DNA of 64,000 nt from Nostoc sp. UHCC 0926 (GCF_028623165.1 NZ_CP117768.1:3410001-3474000); one strand, 5' to 3'; positions 1 to 10,190 are shown, counted from the first letter of the stretch. The notes: generated from the letters alone by a model not told the origin. Numbers and translations are program-made.

Positions 1-2017
1 TGAGGTTTGACACGACATAGCGCGAGTTAATTGCTGAGGCTTGATTAGAACTAACCAATGCTTGGTAAATAAAAGCTGCTACTTGGGCGCGAGTGGCGGT
101 TGCAGTTGGATTCAGGAACTTCACATTCGGATAGTTCACCACAATTTGCTTCTGTGTTGCTGCGGCGATCGGGCTACGGGCATAGCTAGCGATGTTAGAG
201 GCATCGTTGAAGTATTGCAGAGTGCTTTGGGCATTGCCCCTGGGACTATATTCCAGACCGTTAGCCAAAGAAACTAAAACCTGCTGGCGGGGAATAGCTT
301 GGTTAGGTTCAAAGCGATTTCCAGGATAACCAGATAAGAAACCAATGGCGTAAGCTTGCCCAATTGCACTGGATGCCCAATAGTTGCTGGGCACATCAGT
401 AAAATTGATTGCCTGCCGTTGCTGTATTTTTTGGAATGCTTGGTTGACCATCGCGGCAAATTGAGCGCGTGTCACCGGTTCTTCAGGGCGGAAGCTACCA
501 TCAGGAAATCCGGCAATTACACCTAGTTGAGATAATTGTTGAATAAATTGTGCCGCCCAATAGTTAGATGAAACATCAGAAAAAGTAGTTTGAGCCAAAG
601 ATAGCGGGGAACATCCCACTTTGATGAGTTTATCTTGCAAACGATAAGTCACTTGCCCACAAACAAAACCTGCTGATTTAGGCTCTACATAAGTTTGCGT
701 TGGCGGATTTTGTTTATCTAACCGCGATTTCCAATCGCCAGATATTTTTTCTAGAGTGGGATGCTTACTTAAAAACTCTGAGTCTGTAACAATATCGTGA
801 GGTCCCTTAACATTTACTTTAGAACTATTGATGTAGATATTATAATCATAAATCACGTTTTTATTTTGATTATCGTCATTGTTAGTATCCTTACCAGGAA
901 AAGCATAGAGAATGTTCCTTGAAATTTTGACATCAGATGACCCACGGGCAAATATTTGTCCACTTTTAATTTCTGGACTCTGATTATTTAAAACAGCTGT
1001 GTTATTGACGATATCAACATGCTCACTTAAAAATGTATGAATACCTGAACCACCATTATTAAATGTCAGATTGTTTTGAATTAAAGTCCGTCCTATATAT
1101 GCATCCAAATTTGGGTTCTGCTCATTTCTGGAAGTATCGATAATAATGCCATTACCATCTGTGATCTTTCCCACCGCAATCCAAGGGATGTACATGCGAT
1201 TGTTATATACCTTGTTGTTGGTCACGAACATCTTGTATCCCCGGTTGCTGTCAGAATTCCAATTGCTCCCCATCGAAATGCCACTGCAACCATAAACACC
1301 ATACCAGCCATTATTGAACACAGTGTTATTATCCACCTTCACATAATCAGACTGCCCTGCTCCGATACCTCCTCCTCCACAATCATGCACTTTGTTGTTC
1401 AGAATACGGATGTGATGAACATGACCATTGGCTCGTCCGTCAATGTTTATGCAGTTTCCGCTTGTAAGCGGATTTGATCTGTTAGTCTTCTGACTTAATG
1501 CATAATCAAGGGTTATATTGGCATTGTTTCCTATAACTTCCAGCCCGTTGATCTCGATATATGAAGCTCCACTTGAAATCAGGATACCGTTCCATGTATT
1601 ATGCTGAATTTTTGGGAAATGCCCAGGATATGCTTTATACCTAATCCATGCATTTGCAGTTCCAGAACGTTTAATACTTACTACACTCGGAGCTTTAGCT
1701 AAATTTGTGTATACTCCGTTCATAATCAATACTGTATCGCCAGGGTTAGTCAGGTCTGCTGCCTTTTGAATTGTCCTAAAGGCGGATGAAGTAGAAAGTC
1801 CACTATTTTTGTCGTTTCCGCTACCACTAACATAGTATATTTTCGGTGTTGAATTCGTGCTGATTAGCTCGCGGCTGGATAGACTCATTTCCTTGTTAAT
1901 GGATACCTGGCGAACGTTTTTAACTAAAGATACTTTTATCCTTTCTCCTTGAGCCAAAAGACTTAATACTAGGGGAATTGCAAGATATGTGCTTAAACTG
2001 AAACCTGGAATTACCAC
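1..2017 (-). CDS. Right-handed beta-helix protein with C-terminal SLH domains (3' end outside window)
   Basis: The minus-strand frame stays open from a GTG at 2017 to the window edge, at least 672 codons. An AAGGAG sequence lies 9 nt upstream of this GTG. Residues 1-25 are hydrophobic with a plausible cleavage site after SLLA, so the protein is probably exported. Residues about 55-430 carry the irregular Asn/Gly-rich repeats of a parallel beta-helix (for example YYVSGSGNDKNSGLS, then IRILNNKVHDCGGGG), a DUF1565-like start typical of extracellular polysaccharide-active or adhesive proteins. From about residue 470 there are three S-layer homology units (FSDVSSNYWAAQFI, FTDVPSNYWASSAI, then YFNDAS), each followed by a TRAQ-like motif. 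SLH units usually anchor proteins to cell-wall polymers. The substrate is unknown. The gene has no ATG start. Confidence 0.85.
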   Translation of the reverse strand, partial: MVIPGFSLSTYLAIPLVLSLLAQGERIKVSLVKNVRQVSINKEMSLSSRELISTNSTPKIYYVSGSGNDKNSGLSTSSAFRTIQKAADLTNPGDTVLIMNGVYTNLAKAPSVVSIKRSGTANAWIRYKAYPGHFPKIQHNTWNGILISSGASYIEINGLEVIGNNANITLDYALSQKTNRSNPLTSGNCINIDGRANGHVHHIRILNNKVHDCGGGGIGAGQSDYVKVDNNTVFNNGWYGVYGCSGISMGSNWNSDSNRGYKMFVTNNKVYNNRMYIPWIAVGKITDGNGIIIDTSRNEQNPNLDAYIGRTLIQNNLTFNNGGSGIHTFLSEHVDIVNNTAVLNNQSPEIKSGQIFARGSSDVKISRNILYAFPGKDTNNDDNQNKNVIYDYNIYINSSKVNVKGPHDIVTDSEFLSKHPTLEKISGDWKSRLDKQNPPTQTYVEPKSAGFVCGQVTYRLQDKLIKVGCSPLSLAQTTFSDVSSNYWAAQFIQQLSQLGVIAGFPDGSFRPEEPVTRAQFAAMVNQAFQKIQQRQAINFTDVPSNYWASSAIGQAYAIGFLSGYPGNRFEPNQAIPRQQVLVSLANGLEYSPRGNAQSTLQYFNDASNIASYARSPIAAATQKQIVVNYPNVKFLNPTATATRAQVAAFIYQALVSSNQASAINSRYVVSNL

Positions 2018-2221
2018 AGGAAAAGGCTCCTTTCTCGCTACTATTTAACAAAAATATCAGGATATTTCCTAATTTGGAATACTCTTTTGAATAAAGAATA
2101 TAATAGAGCCGATTTTCTTAGCTCCTTCCATAGCGCAATTAAATAAGTATTCCAATAAATATCGATGCTGAGTAAGACGATATAGAGGCAGAATGGTTGC
2201 TGTTAAATCAAATTTTTTATA

Positions 2222-2268
2222 GTTAAAAATGAAGGCGATCCCCCACTATAGTTAAAGTGGCGATCGCC
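2222..2268 (-). terminator. Rho-independent terminator of the TrbI-like gene
   Basis: On the minus strand, a hairpin whose outer arms are GGCGATC/GATCGCC and inner arms CCACT/AGTGG ends at 2234. It is followed within 3 nt by ATTTTT. It lies about 40 nt after the stop codon at 2310. Confidence 0.6.
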
Positions 2269-2309
2269 TATCAGGGATGATTAAAGTCACGACTTGAATT
2301 GAGTTAAAT

Positions 2310-3023
2310 CTAGTAGCGGGATTGTGGTACTAAATTCAAGTTAGAATTCAGTGTGAGCCTTAAATCTTGTGCAGGTCTGAGGACAAAAGCATTTCCTTGT
2401 TTTTTCCGCAACAGCACACTTGCACCCGCACCCGCAGCCCCACCGATAACAGGTTTTAAATCGTCAATTCTACGGTTACCAGTAACTAGTGAACCTAAAA
2501 CACCAGCACCCGCACCAATAGCTGCATCAGTTAAAACCTGATTTGTGCTTGGTCCTTGTGAAACTCTTTGAGTTGTAGTATATGTCCGAGAACTTGCATT
2601 AATCGACTGACGCTGACCATTGGAAAATTCTAATTCTTGAGCTACAAACCGCACGCCTTTTCCTTTGTTATCATCTGTATCTCTTGAATAATTATCTAAG
2701 TCAACAGGTTCTAGCCGTCCATTTACTTTAGTACCAGCAGGAATTAAGACATTTCTATTTCCGTCGAGAATGTTCTGGGCTATTCTCAAGGTTAAAGATT
2801 TACTTTCCCCAGGAGCAATAGTAATTGTCTCTTTTTCGTAGGTGACAGGAAAAGCAGCCCCAGAACGAATGGTAACGTTTCCGTATTGCCCAGTTCTATA
2901 TTGCCCAAGTCTGTATTGTGCATTAGCAGGAGCAAAGCCCAATAGGGGGCTAATGACGCTTGTAGTAACTGCTATTGCCATAAGTGCAGCAGTTCCAGAT
3001 TTCCATTGATATAGGCGAGTCAT
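2310..3023 (-). CDS. Secreted TrbI/VirB10-like protein
   Basis: This 237-residue protein starts with a clear signal peptide: a charged start, the hydrophobic stretch ALMAIAVTTSVISPLLGF, and ANA before the cleavage site. The mature part contains LIPAGTKVNGRLEPV, then a Gly/Ala-rich segment (AAIGAGAGVLGSLVTG and [14 protein letters not shown]), and a final AFVLRPAQDLRLTLNS. This layout resembles the C-terminal beta-barrel of TrbI/VirB10 proteins, but the protein is much shorter than a true conjugation component and has no type IV secretion genes beside it. It is most likely one of the stand-alone cyanobacterial periplasmic or outer-membrane-associated relatives; its role is unknown. It is a single gene with its own terminator. 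Confidence 0.7.
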   Translation of the reverse strand: MTRLYQWKSGTAALMAIAVTTSVISPLLGFAPANAQYRLGQYRTGQYGNVTIRSGAAFPVTYEKETITIAPGESKSLTLRIAQNILDGNRNVLIPAGTKVNGRLEPVDLDNYSRDTDDNKGKGVRFVAQELEFSNGQRQSINASSRTYTTTQRVSQGPSTNQVLTDAAIGAGAGVLGSLVTGNRRIDDLKPVIGGAAGAGASVLLRKKQGNAFVLRPAQDLRLTLNSNLNLVPQSRY

Positions 3024-3458
3024 AAGAGGGTTGTCCTTTGTGTATGTGATGTATGTAATGACGGTAATTCACTGAGTTTGTTTCTGACTGTTTATGAACC
3101 TGTCTATAGGCGTATTCCGAAGATAAAAGTACTTATTATGATCAGGAGTCTGTGCGATCGCGACGCCAAATAGACCATCGTAGACATCGCTCCTCAGAAT
3201 TTGTATCCTGCTAATGTGCGTTACTAAAATCAGAGGCGAGACATTCATAGGACGCAAAACGAGTATCATCTTGTTCCCAAATCCTGTTTTATTACTTATG
3301 TCCACATATCTAAGCCATTGAATAGAGGCGAATGTGGCTAACTGCGAACTCTTACTTTTATTCTAGATTGATTTGCTAGGACTTGGAGAATATTTTCCTT
3401 TTCTTAAAGAATGATTTACCTGTGGAACTGAAAGAGCAACTATCTGCTATCTGTGTAT
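3024..3458. other. Gene-free stretch between the TrbI-like and NACHT genes
   Basis: It holds one HIP1-like gcgatcgcgac element near 3160 and otherwise nothing recognisable. A 78-codon minus-strand frame here has no family resemblance and is left out. Confidence 0.5.
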
Positions 3459-5780
3459 TTAAGATTGCTGCTGATGCTGTTTAATCTCTGCGATCGGTAA
3501 TAGCAGGGTATCTTCTATTTGCTGTCGTACTTCACGGCTGACATAACAATCGCTATGTAGACAAGATATCAGTAATTGATTGGCATAGTAATACTGCTCA
3601 AACAATTTCTTCTGCTGGACACTGAATTGCCATTCAGTAATAATATTATAGTATTGAATCATTACTGCTTCAAATTGCTTTTTCCAAGATAGATGGTTAG
3701 CTTGCCACCATTTTTGAAAAATTTTTGGATCATTTGCTATTGGCACTTGTTTCCTGAGTTCTAGCAGTGCTTGCTTTGTTTTAGGAGCAAGAGCAAGGGC
3801 AGCAATAGAATATTCATAATCAAAATACTCGTCATATTCAAAATCATCGCCTTGCATATAATTCCCAATGGCTTCAATTAGTGATAAGCTAATATCGTCT
3901 TTATTGTTATTATATTGCTCTCTAAAATTTTCACGTATAAAGTTTTCACTAATTGGCAGTTCATTAAAAATAATTCTATAAAGAAAGGTAAGGCTCAGGA
4001 CGAGATAACTAGAAGAAAGACTCATTATTTGTCCCCTAACCGCAAAGGCTAAATAAAAAGCGCGGATAATAACTTTTTTATATTGAACATCAACTGAAAC
4101 TGATTTTTCACTGCTCCACATCAATAAGTTTTGCAAGTTATCATCTTTAGCTACGATTGCATCAATGTTCTCTTTGATCAACAGCAATAAACGATCTGCA
4201 CTTGGTGACATCCCAACCGCAAGTAAAAAGACTTCCCGCCAGCGTTTTTCAGTGATGTGGCTAACAAGATTTTGCAACGCTTCCTCTGATGATTGTCTCA
4301 CAATTACAAATTCTCTAGCTGTGAAATACTCATGAAATGTCAGGTGAGAAAATGAGTAAATCCCTTTTGCCCTTGCTACAACTAATCCATGATGATGTTC
4401 AATTGAACGCAAAACTTGCTCACTGTCAACTTGCAATGCTTCTTCGTCAGTATTAGCACCGGGTAAATTGCGGATGTATTCTGTAATGTATTGTTCTGCT
4501 ACTTTCTGCTTGAAGAAATATTCACTTCCCTCAAAGGTAGTCAAGGCCATTTTGCTGAGTAAATCTTCTTTACGTTGGACTGATAGCTTTTTGTAAATCT
4601 GATCGCGTTGAATTCCCCGCTTGGCATCCCATTTTTTTAATAATGCATCCAGTCCTTCTTTATATAACTCAGAACGATTTGCAGGAAAATCCCCTGACTC
4701 TTCAAATGCTAAACAAAGTAACGTCAGCAGCAGAGGACTTGCAGCAAGTTGTTTGATACGGTTATTTTCTTCGAGACGTTTGATAAAAGTCTCTGGTTTT
4801 ACAGCTTTATCCTTAAACCAGTTATTGGTAAAATTAAAAATTTGGTCATCGTCAAAATCAGCAACTTCCACCTCTGTAAACTTCTCAAAAGTATACTCCT
4901 TTGCTGCAATCCGGCAAGTAATGACAAACTGATTTTTTGAGAAACGATCGGAAAACTCACGAATTTCCTTTAATACACGGTTACTATCTTCTTCTCTAAC
5001 TTCATCCAACCCATCGAGTAAAACTAATGCCTTGCCATAAGTTAGTACATCTCGGATACAAGAGATAGGATTTATTGCCTCTTCAGTGATGTGTTGCAAT
5101 AATCCAGGTTTGTTTGCAGCTTCCGCAAAGTTTTTGAGGGTAACAAAAATAGGTACACGTTCAGCCTGAAACTCACCTCCAATACACTGAATCGCTAAAT
5201 ACTTCAGAAATGTGGTTTTACCTGCCCCTGGCTTACCCAATATCATCAGCTTGGAATATTTCTCAACCGCCTCCAGTCCTGGTACTCGTTTTGCAGTGAT
5301 CCTCGCCAGTGTAAAGCGGTCAAAATCCTCATTTGTACATTCTTGCAATAATTCATTAATTCCTAACCGTTGCTGTCCAGTGATTGTCTCTAATATATTG
5401 ACGCTGGTGTAAATGTCATTCAACCCGATGGGCTGATTCATATCTAGCACCCGCATTGTGCCGCAGCGTTCTTGAATAAGAGATTTTATCTTTTCGCGCA
5501 CCTCTTGCACGATCGCATCAATATCAATGCTGTTATCTTGATTTACCTCTGGTTCACTGGCTGGTTCAGCAACTATTTCTTCCCACTCTAAATCTAGCCT
5601 CTCGCAAATCTGGACAAAGAGATTGCGGTCAACAGGTTTACCTGTAAAGAACTTTCCGATCGGCTGGCGAGTAATTCCTAAATCTTCAGCTAATGCCTTT
5701 TGAGTTAAGGAATAGCTGATCAAAGCTCTTTTTGCTTTTTGGATACCTTCTGGAGAACTGCAAAGCGATCGCCCGGCCAT
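3459..5780 (-). CDS. HTH-NACHT family STAND NTPase
   Basis: This 773-residue protein has the layout of a bacterial NLR-like protein. Residues about 10-70 form an HTH-like domain (SPEGIQKAKRALI, then LTQKALAEDLGITRQPIGKF). The NACHT NTPase follows: Walker A GKPGAGKTT at 182-190, Walker B ALVLLDGLDEV near 251-261, and the later SPLLLTLLCLAFEESGDFP and FSHLTFHEYFTAREF segments of the winged-helix part. The C-terminal 200 residues are helical and end in the YYYANQLLISCLHSDCYVS pattern of the NACHT C-terminal helical domain. Family members act as sensors or effectors in stress and antiphage defence; that role is inferred here. No partner effector gene is adjacent. A divergent small membrane protein gene starts 161 nt away. 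A related HTH-NACHT gene lies at 59196. Confidence 0.9.
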   Translation of the reverse strand: MAGRSLCSSPEGIQKAKRALISYSLTQKALAEDLGITRQPIGKFFTGKPVDRNLFVQICERLDLEWEEIVAEPASEPEVNQDNSIDIDAIVQEVREKIKSLIQERCGTMRVLDMNQPIGLNDIYTSVNILETITGQQRLGINELLQECTNEDFDRFTLARITAKRVPGLEAVEKYSKLMILGKPGAGKTTFLKYLAIQCIGGEFQAERVPIFVTLKNFAEAANKPGLLQHITEEAINPISCIRDVLTYGKALVLLDGLDEVREEDSNRVLKEIREFSDRFSKNQFVITCRIAAKEYTFEKFTEVEVADFDDDQIFNFTNNWFKDKAVKPETFIKRLEENNRIKQLAASPLLLTLLCLAFEESGDFPANRSELYKEGLDALLKKWDAKRGIQRDQIYKKLSVQRKEDLLSKMALTTFEGSEYFFKQKVAEQYITEYIRNLPGANTDEEALQVDSEQVLRSIEHHHGLVVARAKGIYSFSHLTFHEYFTAREFVIVRQSSEEALQNLVSHITEKRWREVFLLAVGMSPSADRLLLLIKENIDAIVAKDDNLQNLLMWSSEKSVSVDVQYKKVIIRAFYLAFAVRGQIMSLSSSYLVLSLTFLYRIIFNELPISENFIRENFREQYNNNKDDISLSLIEAIGNYMQGDDFEYDEYFDYEYSIAALALAPKTKQALLELRKQVPIANDPKIFQKWWQANHLSWKKQFEAVMIQYYNIITEWQFSVQQKKLFEQYYYANQLLISCLHSDCYVSREVRQQIEDTLLLPIAEIKQHQQQS

Positions 5781-5941
5781 AAGCTAGCCACTACACTTTT
5801 GCTGATTATAACTGCCAATTTGGCAACTCATGCTGATCGCATACACAAGTCATTCATATCCCAAGCCTGTATTTAAGCCTACAACAACCACCCGCCTGTA
5901 AAGCTAGGGATGTAGTGATTCAAATGATTTGGGAGTCGGTA

Positions 5942-6130
5942 ATGTTATCCAAGAAATTTCCTTCTAGAGATGAAGTGCTGGCTGTTGTGACGCTGATTAT
6001 GGTGATTGGTTCTCTCACTCTTGCAGTTATCGACGAAAAGAGTCGCCCTCCATTTCTCGATTTAACAAAATTTGCTGTCGGTACATATATTGGATTGTTG
6101 ATACCTCGGTCTAGGTCAAGCGATGTCTAG
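5942..6130 (+). CDS. Small one-helix-pair membrane protein
   Basis: This 62-residue ORF starts at the ATG at 5942, preceded by GGGAG with 6 nt spacing. A GTG nine codons upstream is possible but has no ribosome binding site. The protein has a hydrophobic segment (VLAVVTLIMVIGSLTLAVI), a short polar loop with EKSRPPFLDLTK, and a second weaker hydrophobic segment (VGTYIGLLIP). I recognise no enzyme motif. It is divergent from the HTH-NACHT gene. The region just downstream (gggctacgcctacgcaact) belongs to a dispersed repeat, so the C-terminal SRSSDV tail may have been altered by repeat insertion. Confidence 0.55.
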   Translation: MLSKKFPSRDEVLAVVTLIMVIGSLTLAVIDEKSRPPFLDLTKFAVGTYIGLLIPRSRSSDV

Positions 6131-6666
6131 GACGGGCTACGCCTACGCAACTAGCCAAACTAAAATTATGTCTTGGCGACTCAAAGTCGGACAACCATAA
6201 AAACGAAACCCGCGCTGACGAGTTTTAATTTTTTATTATCCACAAAAAGCGATCAGCTAAAATAATTCCCAGCTAGCCGGCTTCTGGAAGCAATCACTTG
6301 GGCATTAAACCGCAGAGGCGCTGAGAGTGGTGAAGAAAAAACAAGAGATTTTACGAGTCACCTTGAAAGGGTTAGTGCTATCAATTTTTGATGCGATCGC
6401 AGCAATTCTTGTGCTGGGTTAAAATTTATTCACTTGCCATCAATAAGTATGAAATATGGAGTATGTAGCAGTTCTCAATTGCGTGGAATACTGGAGCCAG
6501 TTGTATGGGCAGGTTTAACAGACTTGAGTACAACTGGCGTACCGTTCGTAGGGCTTCCCACAGGCTACAAGAACCGCTATAAACCTCATATTGGAGTCGG
6601 AAAATTCCCTAGTCAAATTACATCCTTAAGGGCGAACAGGAGCAGCTGTTCTTACCACCAAAGCTC
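6131..6666. other. Intergenic region with repeat debris
   Basis: It contains pieces of dispersed repeats (gggctacgcctacgcaact near 6134, agggcttcccacaggctac near 6549) and no supported gene. A 78-codon plus-strand frame overlapping the end has no coding character. Confidence 0.45.
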
Positions 6667-7407
6667 TTAATATTTCTTCTCCAAGAATTTTTTCCGAGAT
6701 ATCATGTATATCCCTAGCAGGAATAGACCCGCTACTAGCGGAGGTTCGGGTATGCTTTTGAATTTGGCATAAATAGCTGCTCTAGTTGTGGCTCCTTCAA
6801 GAGCATTAATACTAATCTGGGGAATGTCTGGATTAAATCCAGTTAGCTCAAGCGTGTATTTATTGCCTTCAAAGGTGAAACTGCGATTACTGAAATTTGT
6901 GTCTATAAATACATAGTCTGCATTATCTTCTGCATTTGTTGGGTCATTAGGTGTATTTATTAGACCCAAGTTGAAGTCAAAAACTTCGCTGATTCCAGTG
7001 GGAGGGTTGAAGGATAAATTGAGATTTAAAGGTACAAATCCAACGCTTGTACCTTTGAGTACTGTTCCATTAAAGTAAGTTAAATCAGCTATTTTGAATG
7101 CAGAGTTAATGTCAGTTGAAAATGAACTTCCATCCAAGATAAGTTTATTTGAGCCTGTTATTGTACACCCACTAGGAGTATTTGAACTTGCTGGACACAC
7201 ATTAGGATCACCCCAAATAAATGTGTTGCTTCCCACACCTGTGTATGTTGGGTTGGTATCTATACTTTCTGGAGTGGGGTTTCCCCATGTGCCACTAGAG
7301 ATACCAGAAAAAGTCAGAGCATGTGCTTGACCAGAGAAACCAAATCCTGTGGTCGCACTCACAAAAAAACTAGATATAGTAGTCGCAAAAACCAAACTTA
7401 GTTTCAT
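6667..7407 (-). CDS. PEP-CTERM sorted secreted protein, choice-of-anchor K type
   Basis: This 246-residue protein has an N-terminal signal peptide (MKLSLVFATTISSFFVS to about residue 30, ending HALTF). Its beta-rich body resembles choice-of-anchor K proteins (VFIDTNFSNRSFTFEGNKYT then LELTGF). The C-terminal sorting signal is IPEPP, a hydrophobic helix (LVAGLFLLGIYMI) and the basic tail SRKKFLEKK. PEP-CTERM proteins are processed by an exosortase in the inner membrane and exported, often with exopolysaccharide. The exosortase gene is not in this window. The final PEP motif reads PEPP, as in many cyanobacterial members. It is a single gene with no operon partner. Confidence 0.8.
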   Translation of the reverse strand: MKLSLVFATTISSFFVSATTGFGFSGQAHALTFSGISSGTWGNPTPESIDTNPTYTGVGSNTFIWGDPNVCPASSNTPSGCTITGSNKLILDGSSFSTDINSAFKIADLTYFNGTVLKGTSVGFVPLNLNLSFNPPTGISEVFDFNLGLINTPNDPTNAEDNADYVFIDTNFSNRSFTFEGNKYTLELTGFNPDIPQISINALEGATTRAAIYAKFKSIPEPPLVAGLFLLGIYMISRKKFLEKKY

Positions 7408-7714
7408 AACTTAGGTTTTAATTCTCATTTTCGAGCTTTTCTCAACTAGGTTTCCAGTCTACGGTAGTAAATTTACGGAAAATACGCTAATATATTATTG
7501 TAGTTTTTATAAAATATTTATATTGTATACATTAGGCTTACTTTACGAACTGTAAAAATATTTTAGCACTTTGTAATTAGTAAAACTGTTAGCGATCGCT
7601 ATCTTACTTGGTTCGCTGATGAATCGTCAAGTTGATATAAAGCTACTTTTTTTGACACTCCCCGCCTATTGGGAGGCTAATCAGGTTCATCCTCAAGGGT
7701 TATCGGCATCTACT
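7408..7714. other. AT-rich gap with an IS200/IS605-like end
   Basis: AT-rich DNA, then ttgacactccccgcctattg at about 7651-7670, which resembles the terminal sequence of IS200/IS605-type elements. No transposase gene or second end is visible, so it would be a solitary remnant. Confidence 0.3.
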
Positions 7715-9928
7715 TTATAACTTTGACAAAATCTCTGGCAACAACTGACTAGGAACTTTAGATAAAGCCAGATTTTGTCCCTGTATCCCTAATTCATTAT
7801 GAAAAGCACGAATAGTTTTCACCACATAAGTGAAGGTTGTTTGATAAGCCTCTGGTTGTTTACTTAATCCGTTTAAGGCTTGCAAATGGTTATCTAATGC
7901 TACTTCTAAGTGTTGAGAACGTGTTGCTTTGTCGCCATTAAAAGACTTATCTATTACTAGCTGATAATGTGCCAGTCCCAGGTTATTATAAGAGGCAAGC
8001 AAATCAAAACTTAAAGAAGTACTGCTAAGTGAGTGAGCCAAGGCTATAGCCTCTTCGTAAGCACTGATACATAGTTGCAGATACTTTTGCCGTGCCTCTT
8101 TAGTTGTCTGAGATAGGTTTGCTAGATGCCAGTAGGCAGTACCGAGATTATTTTGTGTAGCGGCGCAGGCACTGGGAACATTAGCTGGAGTGCGATACTT
8201 GAGAGCTTCGCTATAGACATCTATAGCTAGCTGGAGATTTTGGGCTGGTTGTTCATATTGTGCCAAATTCCAACAGGCAGTACCGATGTTGTTTTGAATC
8301 ATACCATACTTGAGCGGTTCCTGTTCGGGGTTGTAGTGTACAAGTGCTTCGTTGTAAGCTGCGATCGCTTTCTTTAAATGTATAATCGGTTGATTGTATT
8401 GCCCTAGATGCCAGTAAGCAGTACCCAAATTGTTCTGGCAAGCCGCATATTTTAAGGAGTCCATATCAGCTGTACGGTAGCTAAGTGCTTCACTGTAAGC
8501 TAAAATTGCTTGCTGCCAATTTTCAGATGGGTGAGAAAAACGAGCTAAATCACCATAGGCTGTCCCCAAATTATTTTGCACACGAGCGTAAGTTTCCGAA
8601 TGTGTCTGGGGCGAAATCATATTTAACGCCAACTGATAAAATTCTATTGCCTGCTCTATATAAGTTTGTCCTTCCTCAGAATTGGGTGGTGTGCGGTAAA
8701 GCATCCAGTAGAGTGTACCCAAGTCATTCAAGATATCTGGGAGTTGCGGTGAGGTTTCGTCATAGCTAATTGCCTCCTGATAGGCAATAATTGCCACCAT
8801 CAGGTTTTCTAGGGTTGACTCTCCTTGCTCAATACGAAGGCGGTATAAGGTGCCCAAGCGATGATAGGCTTCTGCCAGTACCTCACCTGGAACTTGCTTT
8901 TGGTGTAATTCTTCAATCTCCAACAAAATCTGTTGCGGTTGTAAGTAATTATCCGTATTTGGAGTAAGGTTAGTGTTGATTGTTGCTATTACTAGCTCCG
9001 TTAACTCGCTGCTAATATAAGATAAAGACGACAGCGATTGATTATTACTCCCACTACCAGACCTATTAGTAGATTCCTGCTGTTGTGGTGCAGCCTTCAA
9101 TAAATCTGCTGTTGACGGCGAAACTTCCTGGGTTTTATATACGCCATTCCCTTGTATCTCTGCTGGAAAATCAGAATTATTCTCAAACTTTAACTTGGTA
9201 GCTGCGGTTTTGAGTTCCGCTTGGTTAACTGATTCATCTAGAATCGATTGCTCAATATTCCCTAAATCCAAGCTTCCAGAACGTGAAAAACTTTCTGGAT
9301 AGCCCAAATTCTGAGTCGCTGGTGTGGGTTCTCCAGCAAACACAAATACGCCAGTCCGGCAACGCCAAAACTGTGGTGCTGATTGCTTGATAGCAGATAA
9401 CCAAGGACGCGGTATCCACAACAGCAAGTTAGATTCTAGGAATCGGCTGGATTCTTGTGTAGAGAAATATTCTTCGCTTAAGCGCAGATAGTGCAAAAAT
9501 AACCGTTGTGTTGCCACTGGTTGCTTGGTGAGATGCTCCACACCTACAATCTGAAATGCTGGGACTGGAAAAGGTCTTCTTGGGGTATCTTTTGATGCCC
9601 CAACAATTGGCGGTGGATAATTAGCCAACCATTGATTTATCTGGATTATGGGATTGGGATCGTTTAAATTCAAACGCAATGTGACTAATCGCGGATAAGC
9701 TGAAGTGCTATTTTCATCAGAATTTGATGGCTGATATAGTACCTGTCCAACAGGATAAGCCAATGTAGAGTGCAAACGGGCTGCTACCTGATTTCTTAAG
9801 TGTAAATCATCACATACCGCTAAAAAAAATTGTCGTCGTAAGCCAAGACTTAGGGCAAGTTTCAGGCGGTGGTATACTTGCCGATTCCAAGTAGAATTAT
9901 TGTTGTGTGCAGGATCATTCACGCTCAT
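7715..9928 (-). CDS. TPR protein with inactive P-loop-like N-terminal domain
   Basis: This protein has 737 residues. The first about 215 form a globular domain with the pattern of a STAND/AAA core (FFLAVCDDLHLRNQVAARL, FQIVGVEHLT, LLLWIPRPWLSAIKQSAP, FWRCRTGVFVF) but no Walker A GxxxxGK[ST] sequence. A Ser/Thr/Gln-rich linker of about 100 residues follows. From about residue 330 there are eight or so TPR units, recognisable by repeated QNNLGTAYWHLA/ QNNIGTACWNLA and the following helix. The same N-terminal domain followed by TPRs is encoded at 53039-54823. TPRs usually mediate protein binding; the N-terminal domain may be a regulatory, non-hydrolysing relative of STAND ATPases. No neighbour points to a pathway. 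Confidence 0.8.
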   Translation of the reverse strand: MSVNDPAHNNNSTWNRQVYHRLKLALSLGLRRQFFLAVCDDLHLRNQVAARLHSTLAYPVGQVLYQPSNSDENSTSAYPRLVTLRLNLNDPNPIIQINQWLANYPPPIVGASKDTPRRPFPVPAFQIVGVEHLTKQPVATQRLFLHYLRLSEEYFSTQESSRFLESNLLLWIPRPWLSAIKQSAPQFWRCRTGVFVFAGEPTPATQNLGYPESFSRSGSLDLGNIEQSILDESVNQAELKTAATKLKFENNSDFPAEIQGNGVYKTQEVSPSTADLLKAAPQQQESTNRSGSGSNNQSLSSLSYISSELTELVIATINTNLTPNTDNYLQPQQILLEIEELHQKQVPGEVLAEAYHRLGTLYRLRIEQGESTLENLMVAIIAYQEAISYDETSPQLPDILNDLGTLYWMLYRTPPNSEEGQTYIEQAIEFYQLALNMISPQTHSETYARVQNNLGTAYGDLARFSHPSENWQQAILAYSEALSYRTADMDSLKYAACQNNLGTAYWHLGQYNQPIIHLKKAIAAYNEALVHYNPEQEPLKYGMIQNNIGTACWNLAQYEQPAQNLQLAIDVYSEALKYRTPANVPSACAATQNNLGTAYWHLANLSQTTKEARQKYLQLCISAYEEAIALAHSLSSTSLSFDLLASYNNLGLAHYQLVIDKSFNGDKATRSQHLEVALDNHLQALNGLSKQPEAYQTTFTYVVKTIRAFHNELGIQGQNLALSKVPSQLLPEILSKL

Positions 9929-10113
9929 AGCGGCTAAAGAGCCAAAACACAGTATATATCACCTTTATGGGTGTATCCAAGTGGGCTAAACTCATAATGA
10001 AAATGGTTTTTAAGTGGATGTTATGCGGCTTTGAATAAATTGAGCCTTCAGGTCTATAAAAAGAAAAAAGTATACAATTATACTTTAATTGCTAATTCAA
10101 TTTTAACAAAAAA

Positions 10114-10147
10114 TAAAAAAGCAGGCCCCTCTTAAAATCGGAACCTG
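10114..10147 (-). terminator. Terminator of the psb34 gene
   Basis: On the minus strand CAGGTTCC pairs with GGGGCCTG (two G-U pairs), then CTTTTTTA. It lies 44 nt after the psb34 stop codon. Confidence 0.6.
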
Positions 10148-10190
10148 AAAAACTATAAAGAAGATGAAATTTTATTAAAATGTTTAATGC

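Noticed and set aside
41..277. 78-codon plus-strand frame at the left edge
   Set aside because: It is antisense to the SLH region of the beta-helix protein and has no coding features.
2310..3023. Type IV secretion VirB10 component
   Set aside because: Too short, with no other conjugation genes nearby; only a distant fold likeness is claimed.
3069..3305. 78-codon minus-strand frame
   Set aside because: No family resemblance, no ribosome binding site, and includes a HIP1-like repeat.
6434..6670. 78-codon plus-strand frame
   Set aside because: Made partly of dispersed repeats (agggcttcccacaggctac) and overlaps the PEP-CTERM gene's end.
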